The notes beneath the pieces were generated by a model, which saw only the letters and a list, made by a program, of their open reading frames with translations, did not search any database and was not told the origin of the DNA. Source: Gigaspora rosea (lineage: Eukaryota > Glomeromycota > Glomeromycetes > Diversisporales > Gigasporaceae). From it: a stretch of 64,000 nucleotides of DNA. The DNA is taken from contig QKWP01000342.1 in assembly GCA_003550325.1 (NCBI GenBank), positions 204,244-268,243 on the forward strand, written 5' to 3'. The position numbers were made by a program, and so were the translations under genes. Of this stretch, positions 21,573 through 32,869 are shown piece by piece (the stretch's first letter is position 1; each line of letters starts with the position of its first letter).

Positions 21573-22511
21573 AAAATAAATTCTAACTTTATTTTTTTAT
21601 CATTATTTTTTGTTTTTTTTTTTATTTTTATTAATTGTTTCTTTTCTTGTTTTTTTTTTTCTTTAATTATTATTATTTTTTTAACTCGCTTTAGTCTATT
21701 TTTAAAAATTATATAATATATTCTTTCAATAAAAAAACATGTACTAGAGTATAATATTGATTAATTAATCAAAACTGTATTAATTATGATGATCACTAAT
21801 TAATTAATTTATTTATTGTATATATAAAATTTACTGCCACAAATAACGCTAATACAGTTAAAAATAATTAAATATTGATATAAAATAACATTTAATTTAA
21901 TAGATTATTGAAAATATTTAAAGTAGTATCAGACCCAAATTGCTGCAAATTTAGTTAAAGTGAGCCTTTAGATGACTCTTTAATCGATACCAATGCTTCT
22001 TTATATCTCTTCGATTGATGCCAATACCTTTTCAATTTATTTCAATATCCCTTTGATTGATGCAAATCTCTTTTTAATTGCCTTTTTTTGAGCTATTTTG
22101 ATATTTTTTCAGACATGTATTTTTTAAATGAAATCGCTGTTTATTTGACTTATATAATTTCATGTTTCTTGAATTTAATTAGATGCACAGCATTAACAGC
22201 ACATAATTCTGAAGTGGAATTTTGATAGGATTAATAGAAAGATTCAAAGAAATAAACTATAGAATGAAATTTTATTTAATAAAAATAAAAGTTACCAATT
22301 CATTTGAAAATTAGCTTGGCAAACCAAGTAAAATATATGGTTAAAATCAGTTTGAGGAAAAAAATCTTCCATAAGTACTTAAAAAGATTTTATAACTTTA
22401 TAGTTGTAATAAGAAAAATTGATTTATATTGAAATTTTTGGTAAAAAAAAAATTGCAGCTGCTGCATCTAAAAAAGTATGACCAAGCTTTATATATCAGC
22501 TTTATATATAA
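21573..22511. other. No recognisable gene
   Basis: T-rich tracts (21590-21700) are followed by a weak repetition of TCGATTGATGCCAATAYC near 21980-22070. Nothing else is seen. Confidence 0.4.
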
Positions 22512-22719
22512 GCTTTGTATATGTTGTGCCTCAGATCAATCCTTGCGTTAGATTGACACTGGTCTAAATTAGATTAGGGTTAGGTAAAATTACAGTAAAG
22601 TTAGGAGGTAGTTTATGCCAGTTGTTGCTAATCATTTAATGCTGGTCAATTGATAGTCATCTGACATGTGTCAGATTCAATCTGACGCAAGTTTTAATCT
22701 GAGGCACAACATATATAAG
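22512..22719. mobile_element. MITE, TATATGTTGTGCCTCAGAT ends, telomere-like core
   Basis: The left arm GTATATGTTGTGCCTCAGAT and the reverse-complemented right arm TATATGTTGTGCCTCAGATT pair for about 45 bases and continue with CTTGCGTTAGATTGA / CTTGCGTCAGATTGA. The interior carries GATTAGGGTTAGGTAAAATT and AGTTTATGCCAG. Flanking ATAAGCTT / ATAAGCAT may be the target duplication. Confidence 0.85.
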
Positions 22720-22903
22720 CATTTATACAAATATATATATGGGCTTGGGCTAAGAAAAGGGCAGAAATTTACAAAGAAAAAGATCTTTGAAAAATCAATT
22801 TTTATGCTATAAATCTTATAATAAATCATAAGAAAATGCAAATTTTAAGAAGCTATACTACAAAATTTTATTAACAAAATTACTTTTGTGTTTTAAGTGA
22901 AAA

Positions 22904-23290
22904 ATGATCCTAATTATTTTTAAATTGATTTATGTAAAAAAATATTTTTTGAATAAATTGTCAATTTCCACTCTTTTCTCAGCACCTAGCTCATATGTAC
23001 TGACTAGGAAAACTGGACGGGCAAGAGCCTCTATGGCAAAGGGGCCTACAAACCTGGCTGCTGGAGTTGCAACAGAGAAAAAGTGCATGTGTTATAGAAG
23101 AATGAACCAAGAAAAGGGAGACCTTAGATACTTAAAGCCTGCAGACCGATCCTTCCAGGCCAACTGGAATAACTAGGAAAAAGGATCCAAAGAGTGTCTG
23201 ACTGGGTACTGGGGTTTAGTGAACTTCACAAGAGCAAATGGAACTAATTGGCAAATAAGAAGTTGAAGCATAGAGGCATGTACGTTGTTA
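22904..23290 (+). other. GC-richer segment with a short unrecognised ORF
   Basis: The frame 22904-23176 (90 residues) becomes protein-like from about residue 25, with SAPSSYVLTRKTGRARASMA and a Cys pair MCYRRMNQ. The base composition is clearly richer in G+C than the flanks up to about 23270. It may be a fragment of a retroelement or of a host exon; I do not recognise it. Confidence 0.3.
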
Positions 23291-23367
23291 TGCACAAAAA
23301 CTTTTTATTATTATTTTATTTTTTATTTTTTATTATTTGTTTTATTTTTTCTTTTTTGGTTAATATT

Positions 23368-23755
23368 ATGTGGTATTGTAACATGGTAGATTAATTTGAT
23401 TTACAATCAACTGATTTGATCCACAATCAACTAATTAAATCCCTGGTCAACTAACTGGATTCCAATTAACTGATTTGATACACAATCGACTGATTAAATA
23501 TCCTGGTCGACTGATTGGATCCCCTAATAAGTAATAGAAACTACTAGTGAAAGTAATATAGATCAAAAGATATAAATAGGCTAGGTTTCTGCATATATAA
23601 AAAATTAATTATCACTTGCAGTTGATTGCAGTTGGGTTGCATAGTACTAAAGTGTAATTTAATGTATTAAGTTTTGTATAAGAATAAATAATAAAAAGTA
23701 ACTTTGACTTACCCTACTATGTAACGTACTGCTTATTTTATACCTCACATGATAT
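23368..23755 (+). repeat. Probable 5' LTR of Gypsy element
   Basis: The stretch starts near TGTGGTATTGTAACATGG. It contains U3-like tandem copies of AATCAACTGATTTGATYCAC (23405-23520), a TATAAATA-type TATA box (about 23572) and AATAAATAATAAA polyadenylation-type signals (about 23683). The 3' boundary and primer-binding site are not resolved, and no second identical LTR remains because the element is truncated. Confidence 0.5.
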
Positions 23756-24061
23756 AACCCTGCTGTAGTAAACTACCCTTCCAGAATCACCCTAATTTTA
23801 TTCGCAATTGATGCTAAACCGGACTTGGTAACTGAAGCTCTCCTACTTGACCGTAATATTTGCTCTGATTGTATAAATTGAACAATATTACTGAGGGTTT
23901 AGAATTCAGAAAAATTCAAAATTAAACTTTTAATTTAGTGCATAGTTTTATCAAAGCAATTTAGAAAGAATAGATCCTTTTTTAATGTTAATAATAATAA
24001 CAATGATGAACAAGATAATCAAGAAAATGGTTTTTAATAACAACTATACTAGCTATTGCAA

Positions 24062-25470
24062 CTAATGGCAGGTGCCCTTTCTATGATACAGAACAACCAG
24101 ATATGAGAAACAAACGTTGTGAATGTTCCTACATTTGCTGGAGGAAACCAAGACCCGGTGGCCTGGTTAAAGTCTGCTAGTTGAGTATTCAAAGCAAACA
24201 GTGTTCAGGGTAATCAACAAATAGCAGTCATAGGTGCATACTTAACGAGAATAGCTGCTATATGGTGGTGTTCGACCTGTAAAAACGTATGAAACGTACA
24301 ACGGCGATAACGCTTGACCCCGTGATCCAATTTTAACGAAACTACCACTATCGTGACCGCCTCGATGAGTCCTTTCGAATGGTACCAAAATCATCTCGAT
24401 TGGACCGTTCTAGCCCAAGCTAATCAAAACTGAATGATTGGTTTTTACAAAACGTCCTACTGCGCCCAAATCTTATTGGACGATCAATACTGCGCCACCT
24501 GTGACACTGAAATATCAGACATTTCGAGTAATCCTAGATATTTCAGTTAATCACAGATATGTCTGACATATTGGACATTTGGGACATAACAGTTTTGACA
24601 GATATAATTAACATATCTAATATAGCTGATATTTAGAATATATGTATTATATTTATTATCCTTATTATATTCATTATAACTATTATATTTAGCATTAGCA
24701 TATATCAAATCTATCGATTATATAGATTTCTTTATTTATTATTGTATTTATTTATATTGGACAAACATGTATAAATACTCAAGTTTTTCCTTTGCTAAAA
24801 AGCAGAGTGAATAATCTCTGGTTTATTAAATAAAGAATAAGTGAAGTAGTCTGTCTTCACTGAAGTACAATTGATAAAATTCTTAGTATCCTCATATACT
24901 ATTAATTGTGACCTCTTTCGTAATTGCAAATCCTCCAAGCCTCTTTACAAAATACTGCCCAAATAACAGTATCCCTTCCGACTCTTGCATACCACAGTAA
25001 AAGTGTGAATTACATAAAGTGTCTCCCTGCATTAGTCACTCTGTCTCTAGCATTTCTCTAAAGAGGTAGAAATATATATTGTTGAATAGAAAGATGATTT
25101 TCACCCAGATACCAGTTTCGTTCACCAATTTTATCAAAATTTTTGTACTCAAATGCTCATAAGTCAATAGGGACCAAGTTGCTTACTAGACATCAGAAAG
25201 TAGGAGAGTCCATTGACCAATACATATTGAAAATGATAGCTTTATTTAAAAGGATAACTGTGGGAGAAAACCAATATCCTGACGCAATGAAGCCACAAAT
25301 CTTCGTACAGGGACTATGACCTGACTTGGTACTTACCATGGGTTGTTTATAACGAGGGCTCTCTAAGCAGCTATAGAAAGAGCAAAGAACACTTTCAAGA
25401 AATATAATGATGCACAACTAAACCTCTTTTGCCACCCCGTCACCTCTTATCTTTAATAGCTAGCAAAGGA
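24062..25470 (+). pseudogene. Gypsy gag (split)
   Basis: The first part (about 24130-24267) reads DPVAWLKSAS, a TGA, then VFKANSVQGNQQIAVIGAYL and AAIWW, the capsid retrotransposon-gag pattern. After about 790 bases of LTR-like insert, gag resumes near 25060 with DDFHPDTSFVHQFYQNF, LTRHQKVGESIDQYILKM, ALFKRITVGENQYPDAMKPQ and FVQGL.PDL, where the usual Arg of GLRPDL is a TGA (CGA to TGA). Several TAG/TAA stops follow to about 25420. Gag would form the intracellular particle. No intact zinc knuckle is seen; one with HVLRMTAPGH-like text lies near 25630. Confidence 0.7.
24268..25058 (+). repeat. Solo-LTR-like insert in gag
   Basis: The insert begins near TGTTCGACCTGTAAAAACG and has a TATA box (GTATAAATACTC, about 24770), a polyadenylation signal (AAATAAAG, about 24828) and a U5-like tail, the order expected of an LTR. 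It contains TTTCGAATGGTACCAAAATC (about 24385), matching the hairpin motif in the LINE spacer at 590-640. Exact ends and the 5-bp target duplication could not be fixed. Confidence 0.5.
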
Positions 25471-26059
25471 AACAATACACTTGCAACAAACTCTGTGAAA
25501 GAGCCTAAAAAAATTAACTTCATTAATAGAGGAATTAGTAATATCTCTAAAAAATGATAATAATTGAGCAAGAAGAAACCAAAACAAAAATCAGAATCTA
25601 CTATTTTAGGGGAAATTCACAACAAGTCACGTGCTTCGCATGACGGCACCAGGTCATATTAATTATAGTTGTTCTATATTAGGAAACAATAATAATAACA
25701 ATAACCCCAATCCACAAGAAAATGAGGCAGCAGGATTAGGAGCAACGAAAATGAAATGAATGTAAACCATAATCACCCAACTGTAAATATGGAACATGCT
25801 CAAGCCATGTTGGCTCAATTGTTAAATAACGAAGAATCTTTAAACTAGCAATCGCACTTTATAAGGATAAGAGTGCATTTAGAACTGAAATTCCCTTATT
25901 AGATCCTTTATTCAAAGTGTATGCAGCTAAAAGAAAGAAGAAGAACAATAGTAAAGCTGAAAAAATAGAAACATTAGAAAAGAAAAAAGAAGTCGCCAAA
26001 AATCACATGCACAAGATAAAAAAAGTGATTGCAAGAAAGAGAAAGACTAAACCTGTTGA

Positions 26060-26640
26060 ACCCTTGATTATATCCAATATTTAACCTTACTCCATCATGA
26101 CAGACCTGAAAAATAAAAAGACTAATATTGTATTACTTACGCACAACATTTCCAAGTAGCCACTAACATTAGGAAAAATATCTAAAATAACAAGTGCAGA
26201 AAGAATAGCTATTATGAAAGTAGCAGAATTTTGTTTAAAACAAGATAAAAAGTTAAAGACCACGTTCATATATTGTGAAGTACAAGTAAAGGTTTATCAA
26301 TCCTTTTAATATTGGATAGTAGGTTTTTTGGTTGTGTGGTTACAGCAAATTTTTAAAAGAAAATAAATATACCGATTGACCACTTTCGACAGTAGTAATG
26401 ATCAGAGTCTATGGAGAACAAAAAGTCCTTTGGGTGAAGTAGATGAATTCCCAATCACTATAGGAGAAAAGATGATCACTTTAAGAGCAGTAGTTATAGA
26501 AGCTGAAAATTACACTATGATATTTAGTAACGACTGGATGAAAAAAGTATAAGCAAGTTTAGATTGGGAGGAATATAAGTTAATGATTTGAGACAAAAAA
26601 AGTAAAATAAAAATACTCACCAAATATTGCAAGCCTGCGA
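26060..26640 (+). pseudogene. Gypsy aspartic protease region
   Basis: The reading ILDSRFFGCVVTANF (about 26312-26357) corresponds to the retropepsin active-site loop, with the third residue of D-S-G changed to Arg. It is followed by LGEVDEFPITIGEKMITLRA and AENYTMIFSNDWMKK after a frame change. The protease would cleave the Gag-Pol precursor. Loss of the catalytic Gly and the stops make it inactive. Confidence 0.65.
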
Positions 26641-27129
26641 ATATTAACGAGTGAATAGAAAGGAAAGAAAGATCAACTAAGAAGAAAAAGGAACTAGAGA
26701 AAGGAATAGATGTGTTAGAAAAAGAAACTGCAACAAAAACTGATAAGAGTGACTCAGATGAAGAATATGAAGATGAAAATTTAATTGATGTTCATTTCTT
26801 TCTGGGAGTTCCAAGAGAAGAGAGGAGAATCTGAATAGTGCAAAAAATGCTTGAAGGTAGACCATAATATTGGCGTATATATTTTATTTAAGGGCCAGAA
26901 GTACGAAACTATCTATCTAAACAAGGAAGAGAAAAGAGAAAATTTCAAGGTATAACAGTTTGAGGGCCATATTAACAAAATATAAGAGTGCTTTAAGGAG
27001 GAGTCAGGCCAATTGGAGAGGACCTCCATAACCTATCATAAAATATATATGGGGGATGGTCCCATGATCAAACAAAAATTTTATCTCACATCAAAGCCCG
27101 AGCATGAGTTTATAAAATCTGAAATTCAG

Positions 27130-28107
27130 CATATAGAAAAAGCCAATAGTTCTATAGTTCTTGGACTTTGCCCTTAGTTCAGTAAAGAAAAAGAAAAGGG
27201 TCAATGAGGTTCTGCATAGATTATAGGAAGCTCTACAAGGTAACAAAATAAAATAGTTACCCACTCCCTAGGATTAACAAGTTGCTAGGTGCTCTAAAGC
27301 AATCAGCTTGGTATACTACTCTCGATTTAGCAAATAGATTTTAGCAGATAGAGATGCGCCCCGTGATAGAAAAAAACAGTGTTTACTTCTAGGTTCAGTC
27401 TGTACAAGTTCAACGTGATGCTCTTTGGGCTCACAAATGCTCTAGCCACCTTCTAACAGTTGATGGACCAAGTGCTACAAAATGTTTTGTAGAAATTTGT
27501 GTTAGTATATATTTACGATGTAACTATTTTCTCTTTGACCTTCGAGGTGCACTTGATTCATCTAAAGGAAGTTCTTCGTTGAATCTAGAATGCTAATTTA
27601 CAGTTAAATAAAGAAAAATGTGACTTTGGGCAACAAAAGATAACCTTTTTAGGACATAAAATCTCTCAACAAGGAATAGTTCTCGAAGAAGCAAAGGTCA
27701 AAGCCATGAAGAAATTTTCCTTACTAAAAAACCTTAGAGCCATTACAGATTTTTAGAATTGGCCAGTTTTTATAAAAGGTTCATAAGAATTTTGTAAAAT
27801 AGCTGCACCTCTATACAAGTTATTGAAAAACAAAACCCTCTATAAGTGGGCAACAATCAGCAGATCATATTTGAAAGGTTAAAAATGTTATTAGTCACTG
27901 CGCCTGTGTTGGCACATCCTAATGACAGTAAAGAGTATATCTTGTATACCGATGCTTTCCACTTGGCCTTGGGAGCCATATTAGCACAAACTAAAAAAGA
28001 AAGAAAGGAGCATGTTATCAAGTATGCTAGTGATCCACTAGTGTGACTAAAAAAAAACTACACAATAACTGAACTAGAGTGTATGGCAATCAGGTGGGTG
28101 TCAAGAA
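27130..28107 (+). pseudogene. Gypsy reverse transcriptase and RNase H, N-terminal part
   Basis: Recognisable blocks in order are SMRFCIDYRKLYKVT, SYPLPRINKLLGALKQSAWY, TTLDLANRF.QIEM, the fingers motif with FNVMLFGLTNALATF, and the catalytic box reading VYIYDVTIFS where YIDD is normal. Then come NLQLNKEKCDFGQQKITFLG, ASFYKRFI, and the RNase H start LVTAPVLAHPNDSKEYILYT with DAFHLALGAILAQ (open frame 27846-28046) and ITELECMAI near 28070. One of the two catalytic Asp residues of the RT box is gone. Confidence 0.82.
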
Positions 28108-28115
28108 GTTCTAAG

Positions 28116-28387
28116 CAGTATTGTCATGGGACACAGACACGGACGGCGGACAGTCCGGGACGGGACGTCCGGGACATGTCCGCCCAGAATTTTTTTTGTC
28201 CCAGACATTTTGCGACTCAACATGTGATCATCTACCAATAAAATTCGTATAATTCCGCAATTTGATTGGTTTTACCCGGCGGACATGTATCATGTTGGGA
28301 CATTATTGCGGACATGTTCCGGACGTCCCGTCCCGGACTGTCCGCGTCCCTGAATAATTGGCGGGGCAATGTCCGTGTACAACACTG
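28116..28387. mobile_element. GC-rich hAT MITE in Gypsy RNase H (272 bp)
   Basis: The element is bounded by GTTCTAAG on both sides (28108-28115, 28388-28395), an 8-bp duplication. The termini are CAGTATTGTCATGGGACAC and, reverse-complemented, CAGTGTTGTACACGGACAT. Near-perfect inner inverted repeats GGACAGTCCGGGACGGGACG lie on both sides of an AT-rich middle. CAGTGTTG ends and an 8-bp duplication are hAT features. Removing it with one duplicate restores the Gypsy frame (..KKFSKYTFHGPRF..). Confidence 0.95.
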
Positions 28388-28395
28388 GTTCTAAG

Positions 28396-29055
28396 TATAC
28401 TTCCACGGGCCCAGATTTGCAATCATTACTGACCACTCGGTGTTGGTATACCTAAATAATATAGCAAATCCAACAGCCCGTATGGCTCGCCTAATAATGA
28501 ACCTCCAAGAATATGATTTTGTGATTAAGCATCATCCGGGTAAGCAACTTTCTCACATGGATAGATTATCTAGAATAGAATATCAAAACAAAAAAGAAAA
28601 ATTAAAAGGTTTAGAAAGTTAGGAAAAAAACAACTCAATATTTAAGTAATAAATCTAAAGAACAGAATCCTGTTCAGGTTCCAGTATCATAGCATATATA
28701 TTTATATATAAAAATAAAAAAAATTTTTAGGAAAAACAAAAAAAGAATGAATTTCAGAAAATGAACAAAGAAAAGTACCAACTTTTAGTAAAATATTTGA
28801 CAGAATTGGCCGTTCCCCCAGAAAATAATCAAGAGCAATTAAGAAAGTTCAAGTCTTAGGCCCGATAGTATATAGCCCGAGAAGGAATTTTATATAAACT
28901 AAACAAGCACCAACCTACAAACCCGTTAAAGGTAATTCAACAATAAGATGTTCAAATTATATTGAATACAGTGCATGAAAGTGCAATAGGTGGGCACCTG
29001 GGAGAAAAGGCATTATCCAAAAAGACTGTAAAAGGTACCATTGGCCACTATCTTG
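28396..29055 (+). pseudogene. Gypsy RNase H C-terminus and integrase zinc-binding start
   Basis: The text resumes TFHGPRFAIITDHSVLVYL and the 60-residue open frame 28440-28622 continues ARMARLIMNLQEYDFVIKHH and PGKQLSHMDRLSR, the end of the RNase H/connection region. The integrase N-terminus follows (about 28950-29030), reading VHESAIGGHLGEKALSKKT, the His-containing part of the H-H-C-C zinc-binding domain. The element stops at about 29055, before the integrase catalytic core. Confidence 0.75.
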
Positions 29056-29268
29056 AATCGATAATTAATCTATGCATTTATTAGTCCTGAAGATTAAAAT
29101 AACCTTAAAAATTTCTCTTCGTGATATATAAAATTCTAATTTCTACTTTCCCGTCCTGGTTTTGCGCAACTCCATTGTGCAGCTACTTATTTTATAAATG
29201 CACGTTTTTATACATATGCATATATGGAATACATGGACTTAATTTAAAATTTCGTAAGTTATAAAAAT

Positions 29269-29552
29269 GAGGGACGTCTAAAGCGGGGGCAACTCATATT
29301 TCTTAATAATTTTCTCGATTAACTTTAGGGTTAGGGTCATCTTATATTAGGGTTAGGCAGGGTTTTACATAGTTATATATCAGCAAAATTGTCTTCCCGA
29401 TATTTTTACTTAATCTACCTGAGGTAGGTTTAGACTGCCGTTTTTTGTATTTTTTAGGTTTTTCATTTTTTGCTTTGCCGGCGATCATCAAAGTTCTGTA
29501 ATTTGATTGGCTGTGATCACGTGAATTTGCCCCGCTTTAGACGACCCCTAAA
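29269..29552. mobile_element. MITE, GGGWCGTCTAAAGCGGGG ends
   Basis: The left arm GGGACGTCTAAAGCGGGGGC and the reverse-complemented right arm GGGGTCGTCTAAAGCGGGGC are strongly paired. The interior holds two TTAGGGTTAGG motifs (29326, 29348). Flanking AT-rich heptamers (TAAAAAT / TAAAATT) may be remnants of a duplication. Confidence 0.8.
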
Positions 29553-29594
29553 ATTGGAAATCTCTGCCATTAAACTAATCTCAATTATATACAT

Positions 29595-29880
29595 GTACTT
29601 TTCAATTCTTTTATTATAAATTGTAAGATATTATACAGTATATTAAACTTCAATACGAAGAATTTTGAAAAAATGTATTTAAAAGTTCATTAAATACCGC
29701 TTTTGTTTATGAAATTCTCCAATAATTGATCAAATGTCTCACGAATCATAAGCTATATCTAAACCATCCTAATCCAACCACTAAATGCTTATCCTAAAAA
29801 GCTTGTTAGAATGGTTTTATAACTTAACAATAAAAAACCAATAGGCTGATTATTTAAGACAGGCTAAAAATTATCATATG
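29595..29880 (+). repeat. Dispersed repeat R1, copy 1
   Basis: This stretch is a diverged copy of 49225-49510; shared blocks include TATATCTAAACCATCCTAAT / TATATCTTAATCATCCTATT and TGCTTATCCTAAAAAGCTTG / TGCTTATCCAAAAAGCTTGA. Identity of the parent element is unknown. Confidence 0.65.
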
Positions 29881-29884
29881 AAGA

Positions 29885-30826
29885 ATTAAATTAGAAATCA
29901 CTGAATGTGAATTTCACTATTGAAAAATTTTGAGAATTCTTATCTTAGAATTATAAGGTTGCAGTTAGCTTTAGTGCAAATCACAGTTAGAGGTTAGGGC
30001 TTTTAGGGTGACGAGCACTTGCCGAGCATTTTTACTTAGTACTCTAAACGCCATATACTGAAGCCATTCTTGAGAAATAGCATACCAGTGAATTTCATCT
30101 CTGGCGAGAATTAAAATCGTCCCATTATGAATAATAATTTAAATATATAGATTAATTAAACATAGTCTAAACGGTTTATTTTTTACTCCAGACGCGTATT
30201 TCTTAGTTAATCGGATTTTTAAAGTCACAAAATGTGATCTAAAAAAATTAGGCCATCGAAAATGAAAGCACATTATTATAGAGCGTAACGATAGATACGT
30301 TTAAGGTCAAAAATATTGTGTAGATTTAAATGTTCTAATTTACGATGGTGAGCTTTATATTCAATTAAATTAATAATTAAAAAAATTTGCAATGATGGAA
30401 TGTCACTACAAGACGAATATGAAAAAAGCGTAATCAAAAAAATTATCTCATTATTCAATTGTAGTATTCTGAGATTATAAATCATTAAAGAATATTAATA
30501 TTTTAAATCATTAATTACTTTATTTGATATAAATAAAAATTGATTGTCCACGCGGTTTATAAAGAACAATTCTTTTTCATCTAGTCTTTAAACATCATAA
30601 TATCTCAATAATAAATGATCAGTTTTATAAAGCTAAATTCAAAATTTACAAAGTTATAAAAACCTTCAAATTTATAAAAACATTATCGAAAAATTCTAAG
30701 GTAATTGAATTCGCTTATAATTAAAAATGTTAACCTATTTTATTTCATGCAATTAATCATATGGTTTGCAAATAACATAAAAGTAACTTTGGTTTATATG
30801 TTTAAATCATTATTTTTATATTAATT
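29885..30826. other. No recognisable gene
   Basis: AT-rich DNA lies downstream of the minus-strand secreted-protein gene. A short minus frame (30276-30485) has no features I can support. Confidence 0.4.
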
Positions 30827-31519
30827 TTATAAGTCTTTAATGATCGTGAAGTCTCCACTGTTTAGAAATTTATGATTAGTAAAAAAATTTTTTTTAAAAA
30901 TTCAATTTCACATTATAAAGCACAAAATGCTCACCTAACAATAAAACAATTAGGCCCAGAAGGCGAGCTCGCCCAACTTCTAGCAAAGAAAGTAGCAGGG
31001 AGCGTTATTCCCTCAGGTGCGTACATAGAAAAGGTCGCAGACGCCTTATTGTCCTTTATGTCAGCACCTTTATCCCATAAAGTAGTTACTAGTTTTCCAT
31101 CAGTCTCGTTAGAAAAAAGTTCAAAATCTAAAACTAAATTGAGTTTTGATCCAGATTCAGTTGACCATCTAGCAGTAAATTCGGTATTATTTCTTTTAAG
31201 AATTGGCCCTTTTAATCCCGACGGAGGATTGTCAAACTTGAATCCTTGATAGAACATAGTAGTTAGATTGCGAAAGAAATATTGTTTAGGAGAAAGGAAT
31301 TAATTCGTTACCGCTACAAAGATCGGATTTATCGTCACGTTCTTTCAGCCCTGTAAAAGCAGTATTTATGAAATGTTAATGATTAGTTGTCAATAAAAGC
31401 TTTTTCACTTTCTAAATACCTTTAATTTTGGATACAGCGATAGCATTTACTCCATAAAAAGTACACAATAAAGAGATTAGAAATAAAGAAATAAAAGTGG
31501 ATTTTACGTTCAATAACAT
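30827..31519 (-). CDS. Predicted 159-residue secreted protein, four exons
   Basis: The exons are 31519-31420, 31350-31312, 31244-30935 and 30857-30827; together 480 bases with an ATG and a TAA stop. Introns of 69, 67 and 77 bases have GT..AG ends (GTATTT..TTTTACAG, GTAACG..TATCAAG, GTGAGC..TAAACAG). CTAAC/CTAAT branch-like motifs precede the last two acceptors, and the phases join without a stop. The N-terminus (MLLNVK, then STFISLFLISLLCTFYGVNA) is a signal peptide with likely cleavage after VNA. The mature part has two Cys (DLC and PNCF) that could form one disulphide, and ends with a beta-rich domain whose last strand reads FIVSGDFTI. This pattern resembles fungal Kre9/KNH-type Ig-like secreted domains; that is a guess. 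It is the only gene here without visible damage. The alternative, an intronless 108-residue frame from 31257, would lack the signal peptide. Confidence 0.75.
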
Positions 31520-32038
31520 TATTTTTTTTACTTTTTCTGAAAATAATATTTAATACTAAATAATAGATCGGTGAACGAAGTTATTCATGCGAAAGATGTA
31601 TCCATTTTATAATTATTTCGATTGATGATCTGTACTTTTTTTACAAAACATGCGGTAACCGATATTCATATACCCATGTAGATTAGAGCAGGTCTTGAGA
31701 ACTCTGGAAATTTGAAAACATCATGAATTCATTATGGTATAATCTGCATCTTTCTGCAACTTTATGAAAATAGTTGTAATAAAAATCATTGCCTGCTCAT
31801 TATTACATTCTGCAACCGTCACTTTTTACCAAATTTAGTTGTTCTCATCTGCTGATCTTTAATAATAAAAACTGATCGTTCATACTATTGATATCATTCA
31901 AGAAACGGCCTTTATATCTTAAAAAAGGTTATTGAACGAAAGCTTAGTTTTCAAATGCCAAATTCTCTTAATTTTGGTTGCATATATTTAATTAACGCAA
32001 ATTACATTCCAAAAAAGTTTTCTTAGGCCACGCACATG
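31520..32038. other. Upstream region of the secreted-protein gene
   Basis: No gene is seen. AT-rich sequence including TATTTAGTATTAAATATT lies 35-60 bases upstream of the minus-strand ATG and could serve as a core promoter. Confidence 0.35.
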
Positions 32039-32044
32039 GTTCTC

Positions 32045-32250
32045 TTAACCCGGCCGGGTGAATTTTTTTAAAAAAGTCAAAATGTTATTTTATATTAATA
32101 TATATAGTTTTTAAGATTAGTACAGTACCGGTATTCATATTTTTATATAAAGAGTTTTAAGTATTTAAAAAATTTTTATAACATTTTTTAGATTATAACA
32201 ATAACATCCGGGTGCCGGGTGCCCTTGGTTGGGTCTTAAGATGTTACGAG
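32045..32250. mobile_element. Possible GC-ended MITE
   Basis: CTTAACCCGGCCGGGTG on the left and, reverse-complemented, CTTAAGACCCAACCAAGGGC on the right flank a very AT-rich middle. The ends resemble other GGGT-rich hAT-like termini here but pair weakly. Confidence 0.35.
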
Positions 32251-32412
32251 AACCGATTAATTTTATTTGCATGGTCTTATTTAGGAAATTTTAAAGCTAT
32301 AAATAATTTTAATGATTATTTTGGTTCGATTTTCAGATAATCACATGATTATCCGAGTATCTCATAGTGAATGTAAATCAATAACCGATGATCAAACCCA
32401 GACTCAAACTTC

Positions 32413-32463
32413 ATTTTTTTTGGACATATGTCCATTTTCAATAGGACATATGTCCAAAAAAAA
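32413..32463. repeat. Near-perfect hairpin, GGACATATGTCC stems
   Basis: TTTTTTTGGACATATGTCC and GGACATATGTCCAAAAAAA face each other around a 10-base loop. Each stem half is itself a palindrome. Confidence 0.9.
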
Positions 32464-32869
32464 TTGAACCAAATTGGACATAGTGACATGCCATCCTAGT
32501 AGGAGCACGATACAAAATCAAAACAAGCGTTAGGCTCTTTACAATTCACCACTGTACCGTTAAAAGTTCATATTAAATTCGGTTTTTTTCGAATAATTAG
32601 AATGCTTATTATTAATACAAAGTGTGTATGCACTTTAAATTTTTTTTCTTTTCATGTTATAAGCTCCGGGTGAGTACTAGACTACAGGTCTTGTATATAG
32701 TACTATTGTACAGTCTACTGTGAAATACTGAGTCAATAGAAACCAAGCAAATCTATTAGATAAATTCATCTGCTCATTATGACCTGCACATTATTTTGGA
32801 TATGCGATAGCTTATGCCGATGTCGAAATATGGTCCAATATAGTAAATCTTTCATAAATGCACGTAATT

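Larger units (their letters stand above)
23368..29055 (+). mobile_element. Truncated Gypsy-type LTR retrotransposon
   Basis: The order LTR-like region, gag, protease, reverse transcriptase, RNase H, integrase N-terminus is that of Metaviridae (Gypsy) elements. The copy is dead: all frames contain stops, an LTR-like insert splits gag, a hAT MITE splits the RNase H, and the integrase ends abruptly at about 29055, after which unrelated sequence begins. Confidence 0.85.

Noticed and set aside
25193..26865. Minus-strand ORFs over gag and protease
   Set aside because: They are antisense to recognisable Gypsy gag and protease motifs.
30872..31249. 125-residue plus-strand ORF
   Set aside because: It is antisense to exon 3 of the minus-strand secreted-protein gene, whose splice structure and signal peptide are far better supported.
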